Assembly (NCBI GenBank): GCA_949840855.1
Contig: CATKYP010000003.1
Span: 1-21,798 of the forward strand
Direction: 5' to 3'
DNA length: 21,798 bases
From: an uncultured Bacilli bacterium
Lineage (GTDB): Bacteria; Bacillota_I; Bacilli_A; RF39; UBA660
Shown here piece by piece: positions 8,831-16,432 of this stretch; within the stretch, counting starts at the first letter, position 1; each line of letters opens with the position of its first letter. Both the position numbers and the translations under genes were made by a program. Under the pieces are notes generated by a model. That model was not told the origin of the DNA. It made no database searches and was given only the letters and a program-made list of their open reading frames with translations.

Positions 8831-9316
8831 ATGCGAGAGTCTTTAGGTAGTATTTGGATTGTAAGTTTTGTGTTCTTTGTAATAATTCTTATAAGTGGGT
8901 TTCTTGCTTTTAATACTAACTATAATAAAGCTTTTAAGATGAAAAACAAAATTATTAATGTTCTTGAGAAACATAATAATAGAATTACAGAAGATGCCCA
9001 AGAGGAAATTAGAGAATATGCTAAATCTATTGGTTATAGTGCTTCTAGTAATTATACAAGTACTTGCAATGGAACTAATTATACATTAGATAGTAATAAT
9101 ACAGGATGGTGCTATAAAGAGAATAAGTCTAGTAGTGATTATACTATGAGTGGTAATACTAATGGTACTAATGTTAGTGAGTATAAAACCACATATATAG
9201 ATGTTAAAACATTTGTTAGTATAGATGTGCCGATATTTAATCTTTTGTTTAAAAATTTAAAACAATTCTCTGTAACTGGTTCAACAAAAGAAATAAGGAC
9301 TCTTGATAAAAGGTGA
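8831..9316 (+). CDS. TadE-like minor pilin / pseudopilin, copy 2
   Basis: A 161-aa paralogue of the preceding gene: leader MRESLG, membrane segment (about residues 8-30), KAFKMKNKIINVLEKH helix, AKSIGY, and a Cys pair C79/C94 ending in GWCYK. The C-terminal domain (about 120-161) resembles that of copy 1 (IDVKTFVSIDVP against VDIVVFVNLNIP). The Thr/Asn/Ser-rich loop between the cysteines and the C-terminal domain is longer here. A strong AAAGGAGGT (8817-8825) precedes the ATG. The stop TGA is followed immediately by TAA. A tandem duplication is the simple explanation, and copies 1 and 2 may form a heteromeric minor-pilin complex. Confidence 0.78.
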   Translation: MRESLGSIWIVSFVFFVIILISGFLAFNTNYNKAFKMKNKIINVLEKHNNRITEDAQEEIREYAKSIGYSASSNYTSTCNGTNYTLDSNNTGWCYKENKSSSDYTMSGNTNGTNVSEYKTTYIDVKTFVSIDVPIFNLLFKNLKQFSVTGSTKEIRTLDKR

Positions 9317-9322
9317 TAATTT

Positions 9323-10297
9323 ATGAATGTAATTGTTACGAATGAAAGACAAAATGAACTTTATAATTTAGATATTGATATAATTAAAAGTATGAATGGT
9401 GTTTTTTCAGCTGATGAGATTGTTAATACATTTAAAAACTTTTATTTTAATAAGATGATACTTGATGTAACTGCAGTAAAAGATTATTTAAACATTTCTA
9501 ATATTCAAAAATTATCTATGGGATTAGTAACAAGTAAGATAATCTTTTTTTTGCCTAATGTACCAGAAGTATCTAGCTCCACATATTTATCTAAACTGGT
9601 TAGTTTTGGTATTTATAATTTTACTAATAATATTAAGGGAGTACAGTATTTACTTACTCATGATAATACAGAAGCAGATGTAGCATATGTCAAAGAAATG
9701 GAGCCAGTTCCTACACCAATTCGTGCTGATGCTAGTTCTGGTAAAGCAGTAATAGGAGTTAAAAATTTATCTAATCATGCTGGTGCAACAACACTTGTAT
9801 ATATGTTAAAGAAGGAACTAGAGAAAACATATGGTGATTTAGTATATGCTGTAGAAATAAGTAGACATGACTTAGAATATTTTAATGTTGAAAGATGTAT
9901 TACTACTAATAAAGATAGTTTAAAGTCTACAATTGAAAAATTAGAAGCTAAGATTATATTAGTTGATCTTAATGATTTAAAGGATTATTCAAATTGTACA
10001 GATGTACTTTATTTATTGGAACCTAGTACAATTATGCTTAATAAATTGATGAGAGTTAATAATAAGTTGTTTAAGTCATTAGAAGGTGAAAAAATAGTTC
10101 TTAATAAATGTGTTCTTTCCAGTAAAGATGTGGAACAGTTTGAATATGAATCAAATACAAGAGTATTCTTTACTTTACCGCCAATAGATGAGAGGAGAAA
10201 AAGTGATTATATTGCAAATTTGGTTCAAAAATTGGGGTTACTTGGTGTTAAAAAAGAACAAAAAACCGAAAAACTATTTGGTTTATTTAAAATTTAA
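9323..10297 (+). CDS. TadZ/CpaE-like protein with degenerate nucleotide-binding loop
   Basis: A 324-aa cytoplasmic protein with two domains. The N-terminal part (about 1-125) looks like a degenerate receiver-type fold, including IIFFLPNVPEV and LVSFGIYNFTNNIKGVQYLL. The second part (about 140-300) resembles the MinD/ParA-like domain of TadZ/CpaE: a strand VIGVKN (143-148), a loop LSNHAGATTL (149-158), a Walker B-like ILVDL and a late strand EKIVLNKC. The loop retains GATT but not the signature lysines of KGGxGKT, so ATP hydrolysis is doubtful. TadZ localises Tad pilus machinery, and position after the pilins fits. Ribosome binding site AAAGGTGA overlaps the end of the previous gene. Family membership is likely; activity is uncertain. 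Confidence 0.72.
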   Translation: MNVIVTNERQNELYNLDIDIIKSMNGVFSADEIVNTFKNFYFNKMILDVTAVKDYLNISNIQKLSMGLVTSKIIFFLPNVPEVSSSTYLSKLVSFGIYNFTNNIKGVQYLLTHDNTEADVAYVKEMEPVPTPIRADASSGKAVIGVKNLSNHAGATTLVYMLKKELEKTYGDLVYAVEISRHDLEYFNVERCITTNKDSLKSTIEKLEAKIILVDLNDLKDYSNCTDVLYLLEPSTIMLNKLMRVNNKLFKSLEGEKIVLNKCVLSSKDVEQFEYESNTRVFFTLPPIDERRKSDYIANLVQKLGLLGVKKEQKTEKLFGLFKI

Positions 10298-10307
10298 TGT
10301 ATAATAA

Positions 10308-10336
10308 TTGACAAAAAGTGTTATATTTTGTATCAT
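10308..10336 (+). promoter_or_regulatory. Strong sigma-A promoter for the first VirB2-like gene
   Basis: TTGACA (10308-10313) is a perfect -35, followed by a 17-nt spacer and TATCAT (10331-10336), a 5/6 match to the -10. Transcription would begin near 10343, about 18 nt before the chosen ATG at 10361. It lies in the gap between the Tad block and the T4SS block. It also rules out the upstream in-frame TTG at 10328 as start codon, because that codon lies inside the promoter spacer. Confidence 0.7.
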
Positions 10337-10360
10337 ATTATTAGTGAAGGAGAGATATTA

Positions 10361-10699
10361 ATGAATGGTTTAATGTTAATAGCTGATATGTGTAAGGATA
10401 TTTTGCCTATAGTTAAAGTTATTAGAAATGGGGTTTTTCCGTTAATTCAAATGGGAATTCCGATAGTTTTACTTTTACTAGGTACTATTGATTTAGGAAA
10501 AGCTGTTTTATCAAGTGAAGATAAAGAAGTAAAAGCTGCTCAGAGTAGATTAATAAAAAGAATTTTATATGCTGTTGTTATTTTCTTTATGACGACAATT
10601 GTTTCTTTAGTATTTAATATAGTTGCTAATTATAGTGATAGTGACGATGTAACAGGTGCTAAAAGTTGGGCTACTTGTTGGAAGAGAGCTGCAGAATAG
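10361..10699 (+). CDS. VirB2/TrbC-like small membrane protein, candidate T4SS pilin
   Basis: A 112-aa protein with two long hydrophobic helices (about residues 28-50 and 68-92) joined by a short charged loop (SSEDKEVKAAQSRLIKR). This is the hairpin layout of VirB2/TrbC pilins. Cys11 and Cys106 flank the hairpin and, in this topology, lie on the same side of the membrane. The hairpin aligns by eye with the C-terminal part of the next protein. AAGGAG (10347-10352) is 8 nt before ATG 10361, and the in-frame TTG at 10328 is rejected because it lies inside the promoter. Flanked by a strong promoter and a terminator, it may be expressed alone and at high level, as expected for a filament or channel subunit. 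Confidence 0.78.
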   Translation: MNGLMLIADMCKDILPIVKVIRNGVFPLIQMGIPIVLLLLGTIDLGKAVLSSEDKEVKAAQSRLIKRILYAVVIFFMTTIVSLVFNIVANYSDSDDVTGAKSWATCWKRAAE

Positions 10700-10718
10700 T
10701 AATAAAATAATATGTTAG

Positions 10719-10751
10719 AAAATAGTAATTGTAATTGCTATTTTTATTTTT
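10719..10751 (+). terminator. Rho-independent terminator after the first VirB2-like gene
   Basis: A 12-bp inverted repeat: arm 10719-10730 (AAAATAGTAATT), loop GT (10731-10732; larger in RNA), arm 10733-10744 (AATTGCTATTTT) with one G-U pair. It is followed by a T-rich run (TATTTTTGTTT). The stem is AU-rich and so weak, but form and position 20 nt past the stop codon are typical. Partial read-through would still serve the genes downstream. Confidence 0.6.
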
Positions 10752-10763
10752 GTTTGTTATAAT
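10735..10763 (+). promoter_or_regulatory. Extended -10 promoter for the downstream T4SS operon
   Basis: TTGCTA (10735-10740, 4/6 to consensus), a 17-nt spacer and TATAAT (10758-10763, perfect), preceded by TG one base upstream (TGTTATAAT, 10755-10763). Transcription would start near 10770, about 28 nt before ATG 10798. The -35 lies within the 3' arm of the terminator and the terminator's T-run forms the spacer, so termination and re-initiation share about 10 bases. Confidence 0.6.
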
Positions 10764-10797
10764 TATCTTGATATTGCCTAAATTGGGGTGAGTGCTG

Positions 10798-11601
10798 ATG
10801 AATAAGGTTAATTGTAGAAAATTTATATATATATTTATTGCTTTATTTATATTATTATTTCCAGTTAGTACCTATGCTAAGAATAAGTTAGTTACTTGTT
10901 CATATGCAAGTAGTGATGGTGGTACTAAATATGAGTTTGATATATACGATAATTATTCTATAGCTCGAGGGAATATTTCATATTATAAAGGAAAAGCTGT
11001 AACTAATGGTGAAAAAGTATTAAATTTTGATAAAAATAGAGCTAAAGGACAGAAAACTAATGAAGTATGTCCTAATTATGTTTTAGTTTTTTATAATGTT
11101 AATTGGGGGATTATACCTAATAATTTTAGAGTATATGCTTTTTATAATAAGGCTGATATGACTGATAAAGCAGAGTCTTTAACTCCTGGTGAGCATGGAC
11201 ATGAAGTAGTTGAACTTAATAGTATTAATAATAGTGCATATGTAACTGTTAATGGGAATAATTCAAACAATAATTCTGGAAATTTATCTGGTGGGATAGA
11301 TATTTCAAGAGATCCTGTTGTTTCATGTGATGAAGTGCTTGGAAATAGTGTAGTAGAATTTTTACAAAAATTATTTAATTATGTTAAAATACTGGGACCT
11401 ATTTTGGTAATTCTTTTAAGTTCAATTGATTTTGTTAAGTCAATACTTTCTAATGATGACGAAAATATGAAAAAAGTACAGAAAAAGTTTGGAATTAGAC
11501 TTTTATGTGCTATTGGTTTATTTTTCTTACCACTTTTAGCTAATTTAATGCTTAACTTAGTATTTGGCACTAGTGGAGACCAAGTTTGTGGAATAAAGTA
11601 A
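10798..11601 (+). CDS. VirB2-like hairpin protein with signal peptide and added ectodomain
   Basis: A 267-aa protein in three parts: a signal or anchor segment (about residues 9-30, ending STYAK), an extracellular domain of about 140 residues with Asn/Gly-rich linker (SNNNSGNLSGG), and a C-terminal two-helix membrane hairpin (about 190-258). The hairpin matches the preceding 112-aa protein (GPILVILLSSIDFVKSIL against GIPIVLLLLGTIDLGKAVL, each followed by an acidic/basic loop). Cys177 and Cys264 flank the hairpin as in the shorter paralogue. GGGGTGA (10785-10791) lies 6 nt before ATG 10798; the in-frame GTG at 10792 directly abuts it and is unlikely. It may cap or anchor the structure built by the first VirB2-like protein, which is inference. 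Confidence 0.75.
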   Translation: MNKVNCRKFIYIFIALFILLFPVSTYAKNKLVTCSYASSDGGTKYEFDIYDNYSIARGNISYYKGKAVTNGEKVLNFDKNRAKGQKTNEVCPNYVLVFYNVNWGIIPNNFRVYAFYNKADMTDKAESLTPGEHGHEVVELNSINNSAYVTVNGNNSNNNSGNLSGGIDISRDPVVSCDEVLGNSVVEFLQKLFNYVKILGPILVILLSSIDFVKSILSNDDENMKKVQKKFGIRLLCAIGLFFLPLLANLMLNLVFGTSGDQVCGIK

Positions 11602-11621
11602 TATTATAAGGAGGTGGGTTT

Positions 11622-13709
11622 ATGTCTGATAGCACTAAATATTCATGGTTTAGAAATTTATTTTTAGAACTTTTTGCGGCAATTGATAAGGTTGTTTACT
11701 CTTTAATAAGTTTTATCTATCAAATATTTTTTAATGTTGCAAGTTCTTCTTTGATTAGTGGAGAAACAATAAAAGTATTATTTAGTAGAATTCAACTAAT
11801 ATTAGGAATTATCATAGTTTTTAGACTTGCAGTTACTTTGATTAGTGGAATAGTAAATCCAGATAAGATAACAGATAATAAAAGTGGAGCAGGTAAACTT
11901 GTATCTAAAATTATTATAACTTTAATTCTTCTTATAATGATAGTTCCTTTAAATATACCAGATACAGATATTTCTGATGGTAGTTATGAAGCACAACTTA
12001 ATAATAACGGTATATTATTTGGAACTTTATATGAACTTCAAAATAGAATTCTTTCTGATAATACTCTTGCAAAACTTGTTCTTGGAAATAGTGAAAGTGT
12101 AAGATCTGATTTAGCTAGTAATGAATCTATGAAAGATGCTGGTAATAATTTAGCAGCTGTTGTATTAAAAAGTTTTATAACTGTAAATATGGCTCCAGGA
12201 AAAGAAAATGCAACAGATTTTGGAGGAAATAACAGAATGTGTTCTGATAGTAAATATGATAGTTATATTAATACGTATCTTACTAGTAATGATACAACTG
12301 AGATACTTAATTTAGTAACTGAACATTGCGATGATGGATATTTGTTTAATTATACATATATTTTATCAACTGTATCTGCTATAATTATGATTGTAATTAT
12401 GATAGGATTTACTTTGGATGTTGCAATACGTGCATTAAAACTTGCGATTTTAAGACTAATTGCTCCAGTACCAATCATAGGAAGTGTTGATTTTAAAAAT
12501 GATAATAATTCATTAAATACTTGGGGAAAAACAGTTAGTAAAACATTTATTGATTTATTTTTAAGACTAATAGTTGTATTTTTCATTATATTTTTATTAG
12601 ATGAGTTTGTAACTAATGGTGTTATTATATCAGTTTCTTCTGGTATGGTTGGTAAATTTACATATGTAATTATAATTATAGCTTTATTCTTCTTTGCTAA
12701 AGAATTTCCAAAATTTATGGTTGAATCTATGGGGATGAAATACACTGGAGGGTTATTTAGTGGAATTGGAAAGATGATGGCTGTTGGATCAATTGCTATG
12801 CGTATGCCTGGTATGGCAGCATCTTCATTTAAAGCAAGTCGTGCTGCTACTGCTACTAGAAATGCTGAAACAGAGAGATTGATCGAAGAAAATGAAGGAC
12901 AACATATTAGAAATGTAGGTAGAAAAATTGCTAATGGACTTAGGTCTGGTACTAGCGGAATAAGAGCGGCTATGTCTGCTGCTACTGGTACAGTAACTGG
13001 TGTGGGAACTGGCCTTGTTTCAGCAGCTGGTGCAAAAGATCATCAAAGTAGAGCAACAATTAATGCAATAAACCAACGAAATGCTACTCAACTTGCGATG
13101 GGACATGCTGGTTCTACAGGTTTTGGTAGATTAGGTTCTAGTTTATCACGAGATTTATTTGGTGAATCAGCAGCTGATGTAGGAAAAAGAGAAATTGCTA
13201 GTATGGAAGCGCATAAGGCAGCTTTAGAGGCTGTTAAATCTCGTATGGCAGGAGAGATGGTTAAACAAGATTGGACAGTTGGGGATACTGGATTTACAGA
13301 TGATGCAGGTAATGCAATTAGAGCAAATTATAAATCATTTGTAGCAGCGATCGAACAAGCTAAGGCTTCTGGTAAAGAAATAGTCCATTATATAGATAGT
13401 GCAGGTCATGGACGCGATGTTAGTGTTCAGCAGGCAGAGATGCAAAAAGGTTTCATACTTAAAAATAATGAGGATTATTATTTAAGAGAAGTTGTTGCAG
13501 GTCACTTTGATGATAGTGTACTAAAAGATCTTATTCGTGATGCTGAGATGAAGGGTTCTGATAAATTTGGTGGTGTTACTAAAATTGATGGTAGAGATAG
13601 TGTTAATAAGACTATTGATACTATGCAAACTAGACTGGCTGCTACTAAGAGAAGAAATTCTATGAATGAACAAAATGATAGATTTTCTCAGCAAAAAAAT
13701 AACAAATAG
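11622..13709 (+). CDS. VirB6/TrbL-like polytopic T4SS channel protein
   Basis: A 695-aa protein. The first 360 residues hold about six or seven membrane segments (for example near 15-40, 50-80, 92-112, 245-285, 308-332 and 340-360) with an extracellular loop between about 115 and 240. The rest (about 375-695) is hydrophilic, with a Gly/Ala/Thr-rich stretch (about 437-500) followed by charged helical sequence, and is probably cytoplasmic. This layout matches the VirB6/TrbL family of Gram-positive T4SS, which forms the membrane channel beneath VirB4. Perfect ribosome binding site AAGGAGGTG (11608-11616). It lies between VirB2-like and PrgI genes, the usual order. The call rests on topology and context. 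Confidence 0.8.
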   Translation: MSDSTKYSWFRNLFLELFAAIDKVVYSLISFIYQIFFNVASSSLISGETIKVLFSRIQLILGIIIVFRLAVTLISGIVNPDKITDNKSGAGKLVSKIIITLILLIMIVPLNIPDTDISDGSYEAQLNNNGILFGTLYELQNRILSDNTLAKLVLGNSESVRSDLASNESMKDAGNNLAAVVLKSFITVNMAPGKENATDFGGNNRMCSDSKYDSYINTYLTSNDTTEILNLVTEHCDDGYLFNYTYILSTVSAIIMIVIMIGFTLDVAIRALKLAILRLIAPVPIIGSVDFKNDNNSLNTWGKTVSKTFIDLFLRLIVVFFIIFLLDEFVTNGVIISVSSGMVGKFTYVIIIIALFFFAKEFPKFMVESMGMKYTGGLFSGIGKMMAVGSIAMRMPGMAASSFKASRAATATRNAETERLIEENEGQHIRNVGRKIANGLRSGTSGIRAAMSAATGTVTGVGTGLVSAAGAKDHQSRATINAINQRNATQLAMGHAGSTGFGRLGSSLSRDLFGESAADVGKREIASMEAHKAALEAVKSRMAGEMVKQDWTVGDTGFTDDAGNAIRANYKSFVAAIEQAKASGKEIVHYIDSAGHGRDVSVQQAEMQKGFILKNNEDYYLREVVAGHFDDSVLKDLIRDAEMKGSDKFGGVTKIDGRDSVNKTIDTMQTRLAATKRRNSMNEQNDRFSQQKNNK

Positions 13710-13737
13710 ATATAGAATAAAAAGGGTGTGATATATA

Positions 13738-14055
13738 ATGAATCAATATTTAATACCTGCTAATACAAAAAAGGGAGAGCTTATATTTGGACTTTTTAGA
13801 ACAATTGATTTGATAATTTTAGCTTCTGGAGTTAGTTTAACAGTATTATTTATGCTACTTGTGCCACTTACATCTACTCAACTAGTAGTATTTGCTTTAA
13901 GTCCTGCAATTATTTGCTGTTGTTTAGTAATACCAGTTCCAAATTATCATAATATGCTCGTAATAATTATTGAAGCTGTTGAGTTTTTTTCTCATAGACA
14001 GAGATATATATGGAAAGGTTGGTGTGCAATTAGCGATGAAAAAGACAAAAAATAA
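13738..14055 (+). CDS. PrgI family (VirB3-like) T4SS membrane protein
   Basis: A 105-aa protein: short N-terminal stretch (QYLIPANTKKGELIFG), two membrane segments (about residues 27-44 and 48-68), then a cytoplasmic C-terminus with FSHRQRYIWKGWCA. Length and layout match PrgI proteins, the Gram-positive counterparts of VirB3, encoded just ahead of VirB4 and thought to recruit it to the membrane. Ribosome binding site AAAGGGTGTG (13721-13730). The end of the gene overlaps the start of the next by 20 nt, indicating a compact, coupled pair. Confidence 0.85.
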   Translation: MNQYLIPANTKKGELIFGLFRTIDLIILASGVSLTVLFMLLVPLTSTQLVVFALSPAIICCCLVIPVPNYHNMLVIIIEAVEFFSHRQRYIWKGWCAISDEKDKK

Positions 14056-14590
14056 TACAAGTCCATTTACTGAAAATTGGCTACCTGTTAGAGCTATACA
14101 AAATGGAATGATTATAACTGATGATAGATATAAAGTTACTGGTGTTAAAATAACTCCTCGTAATATATTTATACTTGATCAGGATATGCAAAATAGTATT
14201 TTGATTAGTTTAAAGAATTTTTATAATATGATTGATTTTGAATTTTGGTTAGTTGTTGCAGATAGGCCTGTTGACATATCTGTTTATATGTCACAACTAC
14301 AGCTACAATATAATAAATCAACATCTCCTGCTGTTCGAAAATTAATTTCTCAAGATATAGAGAAAGCTAATAGTTTTATTAATAATAATGTAGTAGATAC
14401 AGAATATTATATCTTATTTAAAGAGAAGAAGGATGATGAATTACAAAGAAAGATTAGATTACTGATAAATGGTCTTGCTGGATGTGGACTTAATGCTAGT
14501 CAAACTAGTAATGAAGATTTAAGAGTAATAATTAATAATTTTTTAAACGGGGGAATGGATACTAATTTTGGGACGGTGATACCTGTATGA
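14036..14590 (+). CDS. TraC-like protein equivalent to the N-terminal domain of VirB4
   Basis: A 184-aa soluble protein starting MKKTKNNTSPF. It contains the pattern WLPVRAIQNGMIITDDRYK and a beta-rich region IFILDQDMQNSILISLKNFYNMIDFEF, with a helical end. Such small proteins are found between PrgI and VirB4 in Gram-positive T4SS and correspond to the membrane-proximal N-terminal domain that other VirB4 proteins carry in one chain. Start: an in-frame TTG at 13970 would add 22 residues but has no ribosome binding site; ATG 14036 is preferred although its own site is also weak (GGTTGGTG). The start overlaps the PrgI gene by 20 nt and the stop overlaps virB4 (ATGA), so all three are probably translationally coupled. 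Confidence 0.78.
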   Translation: MKKTKNNTSPFTENWLPVRAIQNGMIITDDRYKVTGVKITPRNIFILDQDMQNSILISLKNFYNMIDFEFWLVVADRPVDISVYMSQLQLQYNKSTSPAVRKLISQDIEKANSFINNNVVDTEYYILFKEKKDDELQRKIRLLINGLAGCGLNASQTSNEDLRVIINNFLNGGMDTNFGTVIPV

Positions 14591-16377
14591 GTATAAGTAT
14601 TAAAAGTGAGCTTGCTCCAAAAGGACTTAATTTTTCATTAAGTGACTTTTTTATAAGTGATAAGTATGCCACCATTTTAACTGTAATATCATATCCAAAG
14701 TATATTATGCCAGGATATTTATCTACTCTTACTAGTATGCCAGGAATAAAAATTGTAATTAAACATATACCAGTTCCTTTTTATGCAATGTCTAAGATGT
14801 TAAACAAACAAGTAGCTGATTTAGAAGATAGATATAAAGATGAGAAAGATTTAACCACAAAAGAAAGGTTAAGACAAGATGCTGAGAGCTTGCAATACTT
14901 TACATCGATGCTTGCTGCTAGTCAGGCTCAAATATTTGATTTTCAAATGCATATTATGATTACAAGTGATACTAAGGAAACACTTGAACTTATGAAAACT
15001 AATGTCAGAAACTATTTAGACGCAATGGAGTTACGTGCCATACCTTTAAGATTTGAACAAGAAAAAGTTTTAAAATCAATTCTTCCAATATTTCCTAAAC
15101 AAGATGTTGAAGAAAGAATTGGAACACCTATGCCTAGTCAAACAATTGCAGCAATGTATCCATTTATATTTGATAGTATAAAAGATCCAGGTCTTTCTAC
15201 TTTACTTGGAGTAGATTTTTCTGGAGGAGTAGTTTTATTTAATCAATTTTTGTATCAAGTAAAAAAAGAAAGTAATAGAAATAATGCTAATATGATTATT
15301 TTAGGTACAAGTGGTTCTGGTAAGAGTACTGCTGCTAAACTTCTTCTTCGTACCCATATTAGAAATGGTTGTCAAATTATTGCAATTGATCCTGAGGATG
15401 AACTTCGTGATATTACTAGAACTTTTGGAGGAGATACAATTGATATCGGTAAAGGTGGAAGTTTTGGACTTATAAATCCTTTAGAAGTAGTAATTGATGC
15501 TGATGAAGAAGAAATTCGTCAAGGACTTGGTTATACTGTTCTTACAAGAACCCTTCAAACATTAAAAGCTTTTCTAAAATATTATGATCCTTCTGTACCA
15601 GAAGATGTTCTTACTATGTTTAGTGAAATAGTACAGGATACTTATAGAAGATTTGGAATTGATTATAATACAGACTTTTCTCGCTTTACTTCTCAAGATT
15701 ATCCAACATTTACTGATGTATATGCAACTATTAAAGGTAGACTTATGTCACTTACTGAGCAAACGCAAGAACGTGATATTTTAGAAAGACTTGAATTAAA
15801 AATTAGACCTATTACTAAAGAACTTAAATTTTATTTTGATGGTCATACAACTCTTGCTGCTGATAGTGATTTTATGGTATTTAATATAAAAGAGCTAATG
15901 AATAGTGATAGTAATGTTCGTAATGCCTTATTCTTTAATATTTTAAAATACGCTTGGAGTTTGTGCCTAAATCCTTCAATTAATACAATACTAATGGTTG
16001 ATGAAGCTCACGTAATTTTAGGTGATAACAATGCTTTAGGAGCTGACTTTTTGGCTCAAATTCAAAGACGTGCTAGAAAATACAATACTGCTAGTATGAT
16101 TATTACACAGCAACCAAGTGACTTTTCAGATCCTTCTGTAATCACCCAAGGAAAGGCTATTTTTGATAATGCTTCTTATTACTTAGTTATGGGACTTAAG
16201 AAACAAGCTGTTGAAGACTTGGCTAAGCTTATTGATTTAAATGATAGCGAAAAGGACTCTATTAAACGCTATTCACAAGGAGAAGCTTTGTTTGTATGTG
16301 GAAATCGTAGAATGCAAATCAATGTTGCTATAACAAATGATGAGTTAGATTCATTTGGTAGTGGTGGAGGATTATAA
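14587..16377 (+). CDS. virB4: VirB4-like T4SS motor ATPase
   Basis: A 596-aa AAA+ ATPase. Residues 1-215 form the remaining N-terminal CagE/TrbE/VirB region. Walker A is GTSGSGKST (240-248, Lys246), and IIAIDPEDELRDITRTFGG follows, a typical VirB4 segment. Walker B MVDEAH has Asp472-Glu473. Downstream, RKYNTASMIITQQPSDF is the conserved VirB4/TrwK motif. VirB4 energises assembly and substrate transfer at the inner face of the membrane. With the 184-aa partner upstream (ATGA overlap) the combined length is 780 aa, normal for single-chain VirB4. This is the most reliable T4SS marker in the window. Confidence 0.95.
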   Translation: MSISIKSELAPKGLNFSLSDFFISDKYATILTVISYPKYIMPGYLSTLTSMPGIKIVIKHIPVPFYAMSKMLNKQVADLEDRYKDEKDLTTKERLRQDAESLQYFTSMLAASQAQIFDFQMHIMITSDTKETLELMKTNVRNYLDAMELRAIPLRFEQEKVLKSILPIFPKQDVEERIGTPMPSQTIAAMYPFIFDSIKDPGLSTLLGVDFSGGVVLFNQFLYQVKKESNRNNANMIILGTSGSGKSTAAKLLLRTHIRNGCQIIAIDPEDELRDITRTFGGDTIDIGKGGSFGLINPLEVVIDADEEEIRQGLGYTVLTRTLQTLKAFLKYYDPSVPEDVLTMFSEIVQDTYRRFGIDYNTDFSRFTSQDYPTFTDVYATIKGRLMSLTEQTQERDILERLELKIRPITKELKFYFDGHTTLAADSDFMVFNIKELMNSDSNVRNALFFNILKYAWSLCLNPSINTILMVDEAHVILGDNNALGADFLAQIQRRARKYNTASMIITQQPSDFSDPSVITQGKAIFDNASYYLVMGLKKQAVEDLAKLIDLNDSEKDSIKRYSQGEALFVCGNRRMQINVAITNDELDSFGSGGGL

Positions 16378-16402
16378 TATTAATATTTTTAAGGGGGATA
16401 TT

Positions 16403-16420
16403 ATGACCCTATTGATGTAA
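16403..16420 (+). other. Possible 5-codon leader ORF upstream of the wall hydrolase
   Basis: ATG-ACC-CTA-TTG-ATG-TAA is preceded by AAGGGGG (16391-16397) at a good distance. It ends 12 nt before the next gene start. It may be a translational leader or accident; nothing else marks the 55-nt gap. Confidence 0.15.
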
Positions 16421-16432
16421 GTAGGTGATTAT

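Noticed and set aside
10328..10360. TTG at 10328 as start of the first VirB2-like gene
   Set aside because: It lies inside the spacer of the TTGACA/TATCAT promoter, upstream of the expected transcript start, and has no ribosome binding site. ATG 10361 has an ideal one.
13707..13740. TATAAT just before the PrgI gene as a promoter
   Set aside because: It would overlap the start codon, leaving no room for a leader with ribosome binding site, and no -35 is visible.
13970..14035. TTG at 13970 as start of the TraC-like gene
   Set aside because: No ribosome binding site and it would extend the overlap with the PrgI gene to 86 nt; ATG 14036 is simpler.
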